From assembly GCF_009789535.1 (NCBI RefSeq), contig NZ_WSUT01000005.1, positions 744,001-808,000 of the forward strand: a DNA stretch of 64,000 nucleotides. Reading direction: 5' to 3'. The DNA is from Sphingomonas carotinifaciens. Lineage in GTDB: Bacteria; Pseudomonadota; Alphaproteobacteria; Sphingomonadales; Sphingomonadaceae. Positions 32,992-43,660 of this stretch are shown here, piece after piece; position 1 is the first letter of the stretch, and each line of letters starts with the position of its first letter. A program made the translations under genes and the position numbers. Under the pieces are notes generated by a model, which searched no databases, was not told the DNA's origin, and worked only from the letters and a program-made list of their open reading frames with translations.

Positions 32992-34824
32992 TCAGAAGCG
33001 CGACCAGTCATCCTCTTCCACCGCCAAGGCCGCCGCGCCGGTCCGGATACGCCGCGCCGGGGCCGATGCGACGCGGCTCTGCAGGGCATGGACCGGGCTG
33101 GCCGGCGCTTGTGCCGGCGGCGTCTCGCCGATCCGGAAGCGGGCGATATGCTGCATCAGCAATTCGGTCTCGCCGGCCAGGCTGCGGGCGGCGGCAGTGG
33201 CTTCCTCCACCATCGCGGCGTTCTGCTGGGTCACGCCGTCCATGTCGCTCACCGCGGTGCTGATCTGGCGCAGGCCCGATGCCTGCTGCCCGGTGGCGAC
33301 GCGGATCGAGGATACGAGCGTGCCGACCTCCGCGATCCGCGTGGCGATGCGGCCGAGCGCGGCGCCGGTTTCGCCAACAAGGCCAACGCCGGCCTCGACC
33401 TGTTCGGAACTGGCCTGGATGCGTGCCTTCACGTCCTTGGCCGCTTCCGCTGAGCGCTGGGCGAGCGCGCGGACCTCGGAGGCGACGACGGCGAACCCCT
33501 TGCCCGCATCGCCGGCCCGCGCCGCCTCCACCCCGGCGTTGAGCGCCAGCAGATTGGTCTGGAAGGCGATGCCGTCGATCACGCTGATGATCTCGACGAT
33601 CTCGCTGGACGACCGCTCGATGCCGCCCATCGCCTCCACTGTGCGGCGCACGATCTCGCCGGACTGCTCGGCTTCGGCACTGGCCTGCTCGACGCTTTCA
33701 TGGGCGTGCGCGGCATCGTCCGCGGTGCGGCCGACGGTGGCGGTGATCTCCACCATCGCCGCGGCCGTTTCCTCCAGGCTGGCGGCCTGTTGTTCGGTAC
33801 GCTGCGACAGGTCGCCCGAGGCATGGCGTATCTCGCTGGAGCCATGGGCGATGCTGCCCGCCGCGCTGCCGACCTGGGTCATGGTCGCCTGAAGCGCGGC
33901 GAGCGCGGTGTTGAAATCATCCTTCAGCTTGGCAAACGGGCCGGCGAGGTCGGCGTTTACCCGCGACACCAGATCGCCCCGCGCCAGGCTGGCCAGCCGC
34001 TCGCCGATGCTGGCGACGATCAGGGCTTCCTGATCCTGCTTCGCCCGCTCGGCACCCGCCAGCTGATCGCGGAAGGTCGCCATGGCGCGGGCCATCTGCC
34101 CCACCTCGTCCGCCCGCTCGACCTGCGGCACCGTCAGGTCGGTGCGCCCTGCGGCAAGCGTTTCCATCGTTTGGCGCAACTGGTGCAGGGGTGCCACGAC
34201 GCTGCGCCGCGTGATGACGAGGCCGGCGGCAAGACCTGCGATCGCGAGCAGCGCGGTGGCGACGAGCAGGACGAGGCGCGACCAGCTGGCCTCCGCATCC
34301 GCCGCGGCGCGCAGCGTGGTCACCTGTTCGCCGAGTGCGTCGATCTGCGCCTCGGCAATGGTCGATGCGGCGCGTTCGACCGGGCGGACCTCCAGACGAA
34401 ACGCCTGGAACGCGCCTGCCCGATCACCGGCATCGGCGCGGGCTGCGACGCGCGCCAAATCGGCGACGAGTGCGCGTTGCCGGGTGAAATAGGCGGCGGG
34501 GATCGTGGCGGCGCGCAGTTCCGCCTCCCGCGCGTCCAGCTGCGTGACCAGCGTGTCGCGGCGCTTCTCGAAACGGCCGCGGATCGCGGCCAGCTCGCTG
34601 GCATCGGGTTCGGTGACCAGGTTCAGGGCATCGCGTTGCAGCGCACGGCTGAGCGAACGCTGCTCCGCCAGCGCGAGCATCCGGTCCTGCGCAGCCCGGG
34701 CGGCATCGTTGGCGCGCGACACCTGCCGCTGGCCGTGCAGCATGACGCCGGCCAGCAGCATCAGCAGCGCCAGCGACACCACCAGCGGCGCCATCAACCT
34801 GGCGGTGACACTGCGCTGTAACAT
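32992..34824 (-). CDS. Methyl-accepting chemotaxis protein
   Basis: 610 residues. Membrane helix 1 ([20 protein letters not shown]) is near residue 15 and helix 2 ([21 protein letters not shown]) near 200, framing a helical periplasmic sensor domain of about 160 residues with no recognised ligand motif. A HAMP domain follows, then the methyl-accepting coiled coil with the hairpin tip [20 protein letters not shown] near 432. The last five residues, DWSRF, fit the x-W-x-x-F pentapeptide that tethers CheR in other receptors. The ATG at 34824 is chosen over an in-frame TTG at 34860. No other che genes are nearby, so it is an orphan receptor. Confidence 0.92.
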   Translation of the reverse strand: MLQRSVTARLMAPLVVSLALLMLLAGVMLHGQRQVSRANDAARAAQDRMLALAEQRSLSRALQRDALNLVTEPDASELAAIRGRFEKRRDTLVTQLDAREAELRAATIPAAYFTRQRALVADLARVAARADAGDRAGAFQAFRLEVRPVERAASTIAEAQIDALGEQVTTLRAAADAEASWSRLVLLVATALLAIAGLAAGLVITRRSVVAPLHQLRQTMETLAAGRTDLTVPQVERADEVGQMARAMATFRDQLAGAERAKQDQEALIVASIGERLASLARGDLVSRVNADLAGPFAKLKDDFNTALAALQATMTQVGSAAGSIAHGSSEIRHASGDLSQRTEQQAASLEETAAAMVEITATVGRTADDAAHAHESVEQASAEAEQSGEIVRRTVEAMGGIERSSSEIVEIISVIDGIAFQTNLLALNAGVEAARAGDAGKGFAVVASEVRALAQRSAEAAKDVKARIQASSEQVEAGVGLVGETGAALGRIATRIAEVGTLVSSIRVATGQQASGLRQISTAVSDMDGVTQQNAAMVEEATAAARSLAGETELLMQHIARFRIGETPPAQAPASPVHALQSRVASAPARRIRTGAAALAVEEDDWSRF

Positions 34825-34878
34825 TTCCACTCGACTTTCCCGTAGCTTGATCTGGGGCAAGCTATGGAAGGTGCGGCG

Positions 34879-36708
34879 TTAGCGAACCGCTAACGAAGGG
34901 GAAGCGGCGGCCGGCTGCAACGTCTCGTCGGCGAGCGGCGTGGCCGGCACCCGGAACACGCCGCGGGCCGCCAGCCGGTCGCCCGGTCGTCGCCGCGCGG
35001 TCCACATCGCCAGCCAGGGGGCGAGCAACAGGCCGATGGTGACCGGCGACAACCACCAGCCCAGCGTGGGGCGCAGCAACGACACCGCGACCAGCACCAG
35101 CCCGATCCCGAGATGCCAGCGATAGCGGGGAAGCGCGTCCGCCAGCGCCAGGCCGTCGCGCACCCGGCTTTGCGGGGCCCAGCCCGACTTCCTGCCGCGC
35201 AGGATGGCGATCAGGTCGATGGTCTGAGTCAGGGCGATGACGGGCGCGGTGAGGATCGACAAGGGCACGTCCAGCGCGACCGATTTCAGGATGCCACCCG
35301 CGCCACCGTAGCTGGCCCGGCGTTCCCGGTTCGCCATCGCCCAGATCACGCTCATCAGCTTGGGGCCGAACAGCAGCGCCAGCGTCGTCACCAGCACCTG
35401 TGCGGAGGTGGCCGCCCGCACCGACCCGCCGCCTTCCGACAGGTCGAGCGCGATCGAGGTGGCGATCAGGATCAGCCAGGCCGGCGAGGTGAGATAGGCC
35501 GAGGCACCGATCAGCAGTTGCAGCCGGCTGATCCAGTGGAAGCCCGAGCTGCCGAGAACGCCCAGATGCTGGATATTGCCCTGCGCCCAGCGACGGTCGC
35601 GCACGGCCTGATCGATCAGCGTGGGGGGATATTCCTCGAACGTGTCCTCCACCATGATCATGTGGACGCGCCAGCCACGGCGGCGCAGCAGGGCGGCCTC
35701 CACCATGTCGTGGCTCATGATCGTGCCACCGAACGGGGGGTTGCCGGGGAGTTCGGGGAGGCCGCAGGACGAGGCGAAGGCCGAGGTGCGGATCAGGGCG
35801 TTGTGCCCCCAGAAGGTCGCCTCCGAGCCGGACCACCAGACGAGGCCGGCGGTGGAGATGGGGCCGTACAGGCGGCTGGCGAACTGCATCCAGCGCTGGA
35901 ACAGCGTGGTCGCGCCGATCACCATCGGCACGGTCTGGATCAGGCCGATGGAGGGGCGCTGTTCCATGATCTGCGCCATCGCCACCATGGTATCGCCGCC
36001 CATCAGGCTGTCCGCGTCGAGCATCATCATATGGTCGAAGGCACCGCCATGCGCGCGGATCCATTCCGCCACGTTGCCGGGCTTGCGACCGGTATTTTCG
36101 GTACGGCGGCGATAGTAAAGCGGCACGCGCAGGCGCGGGGCGAGGGCGGCCCAGGCGGCACGCTCCTCCGCTTCCGCCGCTTCGCCCGAATCGCTGAGCA
36201 CGAAGATGGCGAAATGATCGCCCTGGCCAGTCCGCTCCAGCATCGCGCCCATGCGCGCGATCCGGTCGAACACCGCATCCACATCCTCGTTATGCACCGG
36301 GATCAGCACCGCGGTGCAGCCGGTAAGGGGGGCATCGGTGCGGGGGGCGCGGGTGGTGCCGGGATGTGCGCCCGACATGAGCAGCCAGAAGCCGACCGCG
36401 GCGGTGACGAAGCCGAAGGCGATCCAGGCGAACAGCGGGAAGAACAACAAGAGGAGAAGCGCGTCGCCGATGCTGAATCCGTCGGAGAGCAGCGATTCCT
36501 CGACCGATCCCGCCGCGGCGGTGGCCAGCAGGCCGGTGACCAGCACCAGCAGTACGCGGCGCACCAGAATGTCCTCGGGTGCGATCGCCAGTCCCGGCCG
36601 GGGCAGCGGCGCGGTGATCGGTGGCGGCGCACCGTCGAACCGCTGGACGGGCATGTCCAGCGGCGCCGGTGGCGGCATGATCGGCGGAAGCGCGGCGGCG
36701 CTGCTCAC
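34879..36708 (-). CDS. opgH: Glucans biosynthesis glucosyltransferase OpgH/MdoH
   Basis: 609 residues, an inner-membrane GT2 enzyme that makes the linear beta-1,2 backbone of osmoregulated periplasmic glucans from UDP-glucose. Two N-terminal helices precede the GT domain: VLIPVHNEDVDAVFDRI near residue 132, the DxD-like LDADSLMGGDT near 228, and the Q(x)xRW motif in QAVRDRRWAQGN near 370. Several C-terminal membrane helices follow. It is shorter than E. coli OpgH (847 aa), mainly at the N-terminus, as in other alphaproteobacteria. Its start overlaps the opgG stop (ATGA), so the pair is coupled. Confidence 0.92.
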   Translation of the reverse strand: MSSAAALPPIMPPPAPLDMPVQRFDGAPPPITAPLPRPGLAIAPEDILVRRVLLVLVTGLLATAAAGSVEESLLSDGFSIGDALLLLLFFPLFAWIAFGFVTAAVGFWLLMSGAHPGTTRAPRTDAPLTGCTAVLIPVHNEDVDAVFDRIARMGAMLERTGQGDHFAIFVLSDSGEAAEAEERAAWAALAPRLRVPLYYRRRTENTGRKPGNVAEWIRAHGGAFDHMMMLDADSLMGGDTMVAMAQIMEQRPSIGLIQTVPMVIGATTLFQRWMQFASRLYGPISTAGLVWWSGSEATFWGHNALIRTSAFASSCGLPELPGNPPFGGTIMSHDMVEAALLRRRGWRVHMIMVEDTFEEYPPTLIDQAVRDRRWAQGNIQHLGVLGSSGFHWISRLQLLIGASAYLTSPAWLILIATSIALDLSEGGGSVRAATSAQVLVTTLALLFGPKLMSVIWAMANRERRASYGGAGGILKSVALDVPLSILTAPVIALTQTIDLIAILRGRKSGWAPQSRVRDGLALADALPRYRWHLGIGLVLVAVSLLRPTLGWWLSPVTIGLLLAPWLAMWTARRRPGDRLAARGVFRVPATPLADETLQPAAASPSLAVR

Positions 36709-38216
36709 GGCAGGAAGACGGGGAACAGCACCGTCTCGCTCAGCGCGGTGTTGCCGCGCTTCAGGAACAGGCGGACATCGGCGGGACCGCTCCCCTCCGG
36801 TGCGATATCGGCAGTGACCCGCCAGCGATTGGTCTGGCCGACGACCGGATAGGCGGCGCTGGTCAGCAGCCGGCCGCGCGCCACGCCGATTTCCGCCGAA
36901 ACGCCGCTTTGCCGATCGAGCCCGGCAAGACCCGCGCCGACAAAGTCGACGACCAGCTTGCGTGCGCCCGGCGTCGGCTCGGCGCCGGGGCGACCGGCGT
37001 CACCGGTCCAGCTATCCACCGCATGCGCCGTGGTGGGCAGCGACGGGTCCTGCGACCCCCAGCGCAGCCGGTAGTCGAAGGCGAGACGCTGCCCGGCCCT
37101 GGGCGCGGCGGCCGGCGTCCAGAAGGCGACGATATTGTCCACCGTCTCGCTGCCCGTCGGGAATGCATAGAGCATCACCTGCCCCTTGCCCCATCCCTGG
37201 CCGGGTTCCACCCACAGGTTCGGCCGGCGATCGTAAAAGGCGCCGTCATCCTGGTAATGATCGAAGTCGCGGTCGCGCTGGATGAGGCCGAAGCCCTTGG
37301 GGTTCTGGTCGGCGAAGCTGTCCAGCGTTTCGCGCGGCGGGTTGGTCAGCGGGCGCCAGATGCGCTCGCCCGCGCCCGTCCAGATGGCGAGGCCGTCGGA
37401 GTCGTGGATTTCGGGGCGCCAGTCCCTGGCGGCGGCGCGGTTGCCCTCGCCATACCAGAACATGCTGGTGGCCGGCGCGATTCCCAGCCGGCGGACGTCG
37501 CGGCGGAAGAACAGCACCGCGGACACCTGCTGCACCGTGCCGCCCGACACGCCCGGCGTGAAGGCGGTGGCGAAGCGGTATGCGCCGGTGACGCTGGGGC
37601 CGTCGAGCAGCGCGTGGATCAGATAGGATTGCTCGCCGGTCCGCTCGATCCAGAATTCGGTAAAGGCGGGAAACTCCTCGGCGCCGGCGATGCCGGTATC
37701 GATCGCCAGCCCGCGGGCGGACAGGCCATATTGATCCTGCGCGCCCGACGCGCGGAAATAGGATGCGCCCTGAAAGGCGATCCAGTCGCTCTTGCCGTCC
37801 TTTGTCACCGCGCGGAAACCGGCGATGCCGAGCGCGGGGGCATGACCCGCCTCCGCCTCGAACAGGTCGGGGGAGAAGGTGAGGGGGCGGGCCTGTCCGC
37901 CTTCGACGATGTTGATGCCGACCGGCGTGGGGGCGTAGCGACCGAGCGGGAACAGGCGGATGCCGCCCGCCAGTTGCCGATCCGCACGGTAGCGAATCGC
38001 GCCGACGCGGTCGTAATCCACCGCCTCGGCCGCTGCGACCTCGGGCACGGCGCGGTAGGGCTGGCGCGACAAAGCCTGGGCGCGTTGTTGCAGCGCAGCC
38101 CAGTCGAAGGGCCTGGGCGCGCCCAGCGCGGCGGCACCCTGCGACAGCGCTGCGCGAGGCAGCAGCCCCAGTGCGATGGCACCCGCCAGCATCGCACGCC
38201 TTGTCGGATCGATCAT
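36705..38216 (-). CDS. opgG: Periplasmic glucan biosynthesis protein OpgG/OpgD (MdoG)
   Basis: 503 residues of the MdoG family, periplasmic proteins that modify or release the OPG backbone made by OpgH. The N-terminus is twin-arginine-like (TRRAMLAGAIALGLLPRAALSQ), suggesting Tat export as for OpgD. Family blocks: AVDYDRVGAIRYRAD, FWIERT, FFRRDVRRLGIAPATSMFWYGEGN, DSDGLAIWTGAGERIWRPL, NPKGFGLIQRDRDFDHYQDD and YDRRPNLWVEP. GGGAGGTGA lies just before the ATG at 38216, an excellent ribosome site. It is the first gene of the opgG-opgH pair. Confidence 0.93.
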   Translation of the reverse strand: MIDPTRRAMLAGAIALGLLPRAALSQGAAALGAPRPFDWAALQQRAQALSRQPYRAVPEVAAAEAVDYDRVGAIRYRADRQLAGGIRLFPLGRYAPTPVGINIVEGGQARPLTFSPDLFEAEAGHAPALGIAGFRAVTKDGKSDWIAFQGASYFRASGAQDQYGLSARGLAIDTGIAGAEEFPAFTEFWIERTGEQSYLIHALLDGPSVTGAYRFATAFTPGVSGGTVQQVSAVLFFRRDVRRLGIAPATSMFWYGEGNRAAARDWRPEIHDSDGLAIWTGAGERIWRPLTNPPRETLDSFADQNPKGFGLIQRDRDFDHYQDDGAFYDRRPNLWVEPGQGWGKGQVMLYAFPTGSETVDNIVAFWTPAAAPRAGQRLAFDYRLRWGSQDPSLPTTAHAVDSWTGDAGRPGAEPTPGARKLVVDFVGAGLAGLDRQSGVSAEIGVARGRLLTSAAYPVVGQTNRWRVTADIAPEGSGPADVRLFLKRGNTALSETVLFPVFLP

Positions 38217-38436
38217 GTCACCTCCCGGCCATTCGAGCCGCCGTCATGCGCGGCGACCCGGGTCAAGGCACGTCTTTCGCGCCGAGTTCATGCTGCAACG
38301 CGGCGATCGGAGAAGGGTTTCGTTTCGCCGACGTGATGGGACGGCCGAACACTCCTCATCCCTAATACCGTATAATATATTTGACAGGTCGTTTTTATCG
38401 GAGGATGTTCGTAATATAAAAACAAGGGGGTTATCG

Positions 38437-41427
38437 ATGCGTAAGAAGATGTCTTGGGCTGGCGGGTCGGCAATCGCATTTATCGCCATGGGAATGCTAC
38501 CTGGTGGCGCCAGCGCACAGGAAGCAGCCTCGCTCCCATCGCAAGATGCGCAGGTCGAGGCATGTAAGACCGACCCCAACAATCCGGCCTGCCCCCGCCT
38601 GGAAGAGGCGCAATCCACGCCGGAAGCGGCAACGGTGTCCGACGAGCAGCAGAGCGGCGACGCGATCGTGGTGACGGGCACGCGCATCCGGCGACCGAAC
38701 CTGACCAGCAACAGCCCGCTGACCTCCGTCGATGCCGCCGAAATCCGCTACCAGGGTGCGGTCGGGGTCGAGAACGTGCTGAACCGCCTGCCGCAGGTGA
38801 CGCCGGATTCGAACGAGAACGGATCCAACGGGTCGGACGGCACCGCGCGCGTCAACCTGCGCAATTTGGGCTCCACCCGCAACCTCGTGCTGGTCAACGG
38901 CCAGCGTCTGTTGCCGGTGCAGGCCAACGACCTGAACTTCCTGCCGTCCTTCCTGGTACAGCGTGTCGACGTCGTTACCGGTGGCGCATCGGCGGTGTAT
39001 GGCTCGGACGCGATTTCGGGCGTCGTGAACTTCATCCTGCGCGACAATCTGAACGGCATCCGCGCCGACGTGCAGTACGGATTGGCCGTTCACGAGAACA
39101 ACAACGAGTTCATCCGCGGCATCCAGCGGCAGGCGGGCTTCCGCCTGTCCAATCGCAATGTCGCCGATGGACAGAAGCTGGATGCCAACATCGCGTTCGG
39201 CGCGGAGATGGGCGACGGGCGCGGCAACGTCACCGCCTATTTCGGCTACCGCGATTACAAGCCGATCACGCAAGGCACGCGCGACGTATCCTCCTGCGCG
39301 CTCAACGCCGCAGGCGACCGGGGCAGCACGGTATCGTGCGGCGGATCGAGCAACAACGAATTCGGCCTGTTCAATCCGCAGACCGGCCCCGGCCGCGGTC
39401 TGTTGCTCAACAACACCAAGGACGGCAACAAGACCTGGGTGCCCTATGGCCCGACCTTCCTCTACAATTATGCGCCGCTGAACTATTTCCAGCGGTCCGA
39501 CGTACGCTACACCGCCGGCGCGTTCGCCAAATATGAGGTGACCGATTACGCCGAAGTCTATGGCAGCGCGATGTTCATGGACGACCACACCTTTTCGCAG
39601 GTGGCGCCGTCGGCGTTGTTCCAGGGCTTCACCTACCGCGTGAACTGCGACAATCCGCTGCTCAGCGCGCAGCAATATGGCCTGCTGTGTGGCGCGGCGC
39701 CCGGCTCCACCGCAACGCAGGACCTGTTCGTCGGCTATCGCCCCGTCGCGGGCAACGCCCGGCCGCGGCGCGACGATCTGCGCCATACCGATTACCGCTT
39801 CACCGGCGGGGTGCGCGGCGAGATTGCCGAAGGGCTGCGCTACGACGTGAACGCGCTGCATTCGGTGGTGCTGTTCAACGAAACCTACCAGAACGACATC
39901 GACCCGGCGCGCGCCAATCGCGGGCTTCAGGTGGTGAACGTGAACGGCGTGCCGACCTGCAAGTCGGTGATCGACGGCACCGACCCGAACTGCGTGCCGC
40001 TGGACGTGTTCCGCTACAACGGGATCAGCGACGCGGCGTTCAGCTATATCTATGCGCCGACCTCGACCGAAGGGGTCGACAAGGAAACGGTGCTGAACGC
40101 CAATATCAGCGCCGATCTCGGCACCTACGGCATCCGGTCGCCCTGGTCGTCGCAGGGTGTCGGCTTCGTGCTGGGCATCGAGCATCGTCGCGAGAGCCTG
40201 CGCTTCACCGCCGATGCGCTGGCGCAGCAAAAGGGGACGCTCAACTCGCAAGGCGCGTTCAACGTGACCGAACTGTTCACCGAAATCGAGGTGCCGATCC
40301 TGTCCGACGTGCCGTTCGCCAAGGAACTGGTGATCAACGGCGGTTATCGCCTGTCCAACTACAGCAACCTGTCCAAGGCGGTATCGACCTACAAGGGCGA
40401 GGTGTCCTGGGCGCCGATCAGCGATATCCGCCTGCGCGGCAGCTACAACCGCGCGATCCGCGCGCCCAACATCTCCGAACTGTTCGGGCCGCAGATCCGC
40501 GGCAACGTGATCGCGCAGGACGGCTGCGCCGGCGCCACCCCCACCGCCTCGCGCGACGTGTGTCGCCTGACCGGCCTGCCCGATGCGCTCTATGGTCAGG
40601 TGTCGGAATGCCCGACCGACTTCTGCACGGGCCTGTCCGGTGGCAATCTGGCGCTGAAGCCCGAAACGGCGGACACCTATACCGCGGGCGTGGTGCTCAA
40701 TCCCGGTTTCCTGAAGCGGCTGACGCTGACCGTCGATTATTTCAACATCAAGGTGCGCGATTATATCGGCATCGTCGCGCCCGCGCTGACCACCGAGCAG
40801 TGTTTCGAGAACGCCAACCCGTTCTTCTGCGCGCTCATCACCCGCGATCCGCGCAACGGCGTGATCTTCGGCGATGTCGGCGCGATCGCCAGCAACACGC
40901 AGAATACCGGATCGCTGGCGACCTCGGGCATCGATATCGGCTTCAGCTTCGCACAGCCGCTGGGCTCACTGGGCGCGCTCAATCTGGATGCGCAGGGCAC
41001 ATGGCTGAACGAACTGCGCACCGAGCCGCTGCCCGGACTGGAATCCTATGACTGCAAGGGCAAGAACGGCCAGACCTGCGGACAGCCGACACCGGAATGG
41101 AAGCATCAGGCCCGCCTGACCTGGTCGGATGCGGAGCAGGTCGGCTCGATCTCGCTCAACTGGCGCTATATCGGCGGGACCACGCTCGATTCGACCGAGC
41201 CGGTGTTCAATTCGCGGATCAAGGCCTATTCCTATTTCGACCTAGCCGCGACCGCCAAGGTGCAGGACGGCATCGTCTTCCGCGCGGGCGTCAACAACCT
41301 GTTCGACAAGGACCCGCCGATCCTGGCGCTGAGCGCGCTGGGCGGGTTCAACAACGGCAACACCTATCCGGGCGTCTATGACGCGGTGGGTCGCACGGTG
41401 TTCGTCGGGCTGACGGCGGAGTTCTGA
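38437..41427 (+). CDS. TonB-dependent receptor (high-GC copy)
   Basis: 996 residues. A signal peptide (MRKKMSW then hydrophobic stretch to GGASAQ) is followed by a Cys-containing linker, the TonB-box-like AIVVTGTRI near residue 75, the plug (RVNLRNLGSTRNLVLVNGQR, VDVVTGGASAVYGSDAISG) and a 22-strand barrel ending in an aromatic residue (VFVGLTAEF). It belongs to the large sphingomonad receptor class for oligosaccharides or similar nutrients; the ligand is unknown. AAGGGGG precedes the ATG at 38437. The 5' region is AT-rich with TATAAT at 38371 but no good -35. No enzymes or transporters for a given substrate lie next to it. Confidence 0.92.
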   Translation: MRKKMSWAGGSAIAFIAMGMLPGGASAQEAASLPSQDAQVEACKTDPNNPACPRLEEAQSTPEAATVSDEQQSGDAIVVTGTRIRRPNLTSNSPLTSVDAAEIRYQGAVGVENVLNRLPQVTPDSNENGSNGSDGTARVNLRNLGSTRNLVLVNGQRLLPVQANDLNFLPSFLVQRVDVVTGGASAVYGSDAISGVVNFILRDNLNGIRADVQYGLAVHENNNEFIRGIQRQAGFRLSNRNVADGQKLDANIAFGAEMGDGRGNVTAYFGYRDYKPITQGTRDVSSCALNAAGDRGSTVSCGGSSNNEFGLFNPQTGPGRGLLLNNTKDGNKTWVPYGPTFLYNYAPLNYFQRSDVRYTAGAFAKYEVTDYAEVYGSAMFMDDHTFSQVAPSALFQGFTYRVNCDNPLLSAQQYGLLCGAAPGSTATQDLFVGYRPVAGNARPRRDDLRHTDYRFTGGVRGEIAEGLRYDVNALHSVVLFNETYQNDIDPARANRGLQVVNVNGVPTCKSVIDGTDPNCVPLDVFRYNGISDAAFSYIYAPTSTEGVDKETVLNANISADLGTYGIRSPWSSQGVGFVLGIEHRRESLRFTADALAQQKGTLNSQGAFNVTELFTEIEVPILSDVPFAKELVINGGYRLSNYSNLSKAVSTYKGEVSWAPISDIRLRGSYNRAIRAPNISELFGPQIRGNVIAQDGCAGATPTASRDVCRLTGLPDALYGQVSECPTDFCTGLSGGNLALKPETADTYTAGVVLNPGFLKRLTLTVDYFNIKVRDYIGIVAPALTTEQCFENANPFFCALITRDPRNGVIFGDVGAIASNTQNTGSLATSGIDIGFSFAQPLGSLGALNLDAQGTWLNELRTEPLPGLESYDCKGKNGQTCGQPTPEWKHQARLTWSDAEQVGSISLNWRYIGGTTLDSTEPVFNSRIKAYSYFDLAATAKVQDGIVFRAGVNNLFDKDPPILALSALGGFNNGNTYPGVYDAVGRTVFVGLTAEF

Positions 41428-41458
41428 TGGTGGCGCCCCGCCCCTGCGGGCGGGGCGT

Positions 41459-42043
41459 TCACGCCGCTTCGGCGAGCAGCTTGCGCGCCTCTGCCCCGGC
41501 CCAGTCGAAGCCGCCGGTGACGCGCCAGATCTCGCGGCCATCCGCGCCGTACAGGATCGTCGTCGGCAGGTTCGCGCCATATCCGGTGCTGAGCGCCAGC
41601 TTGGGATCGGTATAGATCTTCAGGTTGGCGAAATTCTTGCCCGCCAGAAACGGCTTCACCTTGGCGGCGCCGTCCAGGTCCTGCGACACCGCGATCACCG
41701 GCGTGGCCGCGCCGAGTCGCCCGGCGGCGGCATCCAGCGTCGGCATCTCGGCGACGCAGGGCGCGCACCAGGTCGCCCACAGGTTGACCAGCACCGGCTT
41801 GCCCCTGAAATCGGCCAGGCTGGCGGGCTTGCCGTCCAGCGTCTGGAAGGCGGCGGGAAGGGCGGCCTCGCCCTTGTGGCTCCGGTCGACGGTGCCGGTG
41901 GGGCGGTTCTCCGGCGCGGGCGCGGCGGTGGTCACCTCGTCGGCGGTGGGGGTGGTGGCGGCTTGCTCCGCGCTTCCGCTTTGCCTATCGCACGCCGCGA
42001 TACTGAAGCCGAGGAGACAGGCGATCACGGCACGCGATACCAT
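41459..42043 (-). CDS. TlpA-family thioredoxin-like lipoprotein
   Basis: 194 residues. The N-terminus ends in the lipobox-like SIAAC (Cys18), then a 45-residue Thr/Ala/Pro-rich linker, then a thioredoxin fold with the redox motif [13 protein letters not shown] near residue 95 and the cis-Pro loop LPTTILYG near 160. It is expected to be a membrane-anchored periplasmic disulfide reductase of the TlpA/ResA/CcmG group, for apocytochromes or other partners. Its ATG uses the same CATG (42041-42044) as the divergent argH, with GGAA 8 nt upstream. Confidence 0.87.
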   Translation of the reverse strand: MVSRAVIACLLGFSIAACDRQSGSAEQAATTPTADEVTTAAPAPENRPTGTVDRSHKGEAALPAAFQTLDGKPASLADFRGKPVLVNLWATWCAPCVAEMPTLDAAAGRLGAATPVIAVSQDLDGAAKVKPFLAGKNFANLKIYTDPKLALSTGYGANLPTTILYGADGREIWRVTGGFDWAGAEARKLLAEAA

Positions 42044-43427
42044 GGGCGGTTCCAATGCGATGTGGGGCGGGCGCTTCGCCGAAGGGCCCGCCGCGGTGAT
42101 GCGCGAGATAAACGCCTCCATCCCCTTCGACAAGCGATTGTGGCGGCAGGACGTGGACGGTTCGCTGGCGCACGTGGCGATGCTGGGCAAACAGGGGATC
42201 GTCACGCCCGAGGATGCCGCCGCGATCACCGAGGGGCTGCACCGCGTCGCCGCCGATTATGAAGCGAACGGCGTCGCCGAGGACCTGACCCTCGAAGACA
42301 TCCATATGCAGACCGAGGCGAAGCTGGCCGAACTGATCGGCCCGGTCGCCGGGCGGCTGCACACCGCACGGTCGCGCAACGACCAGGTCGCGACCGACTT
42401 CCGCCTGTGGGTGCGCGATGCGATCGACCAGACGCTGGCGGCGCTGGGCGGGCTGCGCGCCGCGCTGCTGGTGCGGGCCGAGGAGCATGCGGCCAGCGTG
42501 ATGCCCGGTTTCACCCATCTGCAAAGCGCGCAGCCGGTGACGCTGGGCCATCACCTGATGGCCTATCATGAGATGATCGTGCGCGATGCCAGCCGCTTCG
42601 CCGATGCGCGGGCGCGGATGAACAGGTGCCCGCTGGGCGCCGCCGCACTTGCCGGCACCGGCTTCCCCATCGACCGGCACGCGACCGCGGCCGCGCTCGG
42701 CTTCGACGGGCCGACCGCCAATTCGCTCGATTCGGTCAGCGACCGGGACTTCGCGATCGATTACCTCCAGGCGGCGACCAACTGCTCGCTCCACCTGTCG
42801 CGGCTGGCCGAGGAGTTCGTGTTGTGGGCGTCGCAGCCCTTCGGCTTCGTCGCGCTTTCCGATCAATGGTCGACGGGCAGCTCGATCATGCCGCAGAAGC
42901 GCAATCCGGATGCGGCCGAGCTGGTGCGTGGCCATGCGGGCCGCATCATGGGGTGCATGACCGCGCTGATGGTGACGATGAAGGGCCTGCCGCTCGCCTA
43001 TTCTAAGGACATGCAGGACGACAAGCCGCCGGTGTTCGAGGCGCACGACCTGCTGGCGCTGTCGATCGCGGCGATGACCGGCATGGTGGAAAGCGCGACC
43101 TTCCGCACCGATCGCATGCGCGGCGTGGCGGAGGCGGGTTTCTCCACCGCGACCGACCTGGCCGACTGGCTGGTCCGGGTCGCCGGCCTGCCGTTCCGCG
43201 AGGCGCATCACGTCACCGGTCGCGCGGTGAAGCTGGCCGAGGACAAGGGGCTGAAGCTGGACGCGCTGGCGCTGGCGGATCTGCAGGCGATCGATGCGCG
43301 GATCGATGCGGGCGTGTATGAGGTGCTGTCGGTCGATGCCTCGGTCGCCAGCCGAACCAGCTTCGGCGGCACCGCACCGGCCAATGTGCGCGCGGCGATC
43401 GCCGCGGCACGGGTAGAACCGCGATGA
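42042..43427 (+). CDS. argH: Argininosuccinate lyase
   Basis: 461 residues; splits argininosuccinate into arginine and fumarate. Blocks: [58 protein letters not shown], and the fumarase-superfamily signature [15 protein letters not shown] near residue 279 (catalytic Ser loop). Start candidates are ATG 42042 (used here) and ATG 42060, which begins directly at MWGGRF; upstream ribosome sites are weak for both. It heads a run of overlapping genes: its stop overlaps the small lipoprotein start (ATGA). Confidence 0.95.
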   Translation: MGGSNAMWGGRFAEGPAAVMREINASIPFDKRLWRQDVDGSLAHVAMLGKQGIVTPEDAAAITEGLHRVAADYEANGVAEDLTLEDIHMQTEAKLAELIGPVAGRLHTARSRNDQVATDFRLWVRDAIDQTLAALGGLRAALLVRAEEHAASVMPGFTHLQSAQPVTLGHHLMAYHEMIVRDASRFADARARMNRCPLGAAALAGTGFPIDRHATAAALGFDGPTANSLDSVSDRDFAIDYLQAATNCSLHLSRLAEEFVLWASQPFGFVALSDQWSTGSSIMPQKRNPDAAELVRGHAGRIMGCMTALMVTMKGLPLAYSKDMQDDKPPVFEAHDLLALSIAAMTGMVESATFRTDRMRGVAEAGFSTATDLADWLVRVAGLPFREAHHVTGRAVKLAEDKGLKLDALALADLQAIDARIDAGVYEVLSVDASVASRTSFGGTAPANVRAAIAAARVEPR

Positions 43428-43660
43428 AGCGCCTGCTCGTCCTCGCCACTGCGCTGGCGCTCGCCGGATGCGGCGCGGCCAACCGGTTGCAGCCCGCCCC
43501 CGGCGAGTCGCTGCCCGTCGCACCGCGCGGTGCGACCGCCACGCCGACACCGCGCCAGTTGCTGACGCCCACCACGCAGCAGCGTCCGCAACGCTCGGAC
43601 GCCCTTATCCACAGTTCGGAAGCGCGCCGCGCCGACGATTTTGATTTGCCCCCCCGCTGA
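43424..43660 (+). CDS. Small lipoprotein upstream of lysA
   Basis: 78 residues: a signal peptide with lipobox LALAGCG (Cys16), then a short Pro/Thr-rich tail ([14 protein letters not shown]) and a charged end ([13 protein letters not shown]). The position right before lysA and the pattern lipobox-CG-x-L-x-P resemble the small LppL/LptM-type lipoproteins that precede lysA in other proteobacteria; an LptD-related role as for E. coli LptM is only an analogy. It overlaps argH by 4 nt and lysA by one base (TGATG). Confidence 0.7.
   Translation: MKRLLVLATALALAGCGAANRLQPAPGESLPVAPRGATATPTPRQLLTPTTQQRPQRSDALIHSSEARRADDFDLPPR

Noticed and set aside
38371..38386. TATAAT and TTGACA motifs as a promoter for the first TonB receptor
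   Set aside because: TTGACA is downstream of TATAAT and neither has a fitting partner at 16-18 bp, so this looks like chance in an AT-rich leader.
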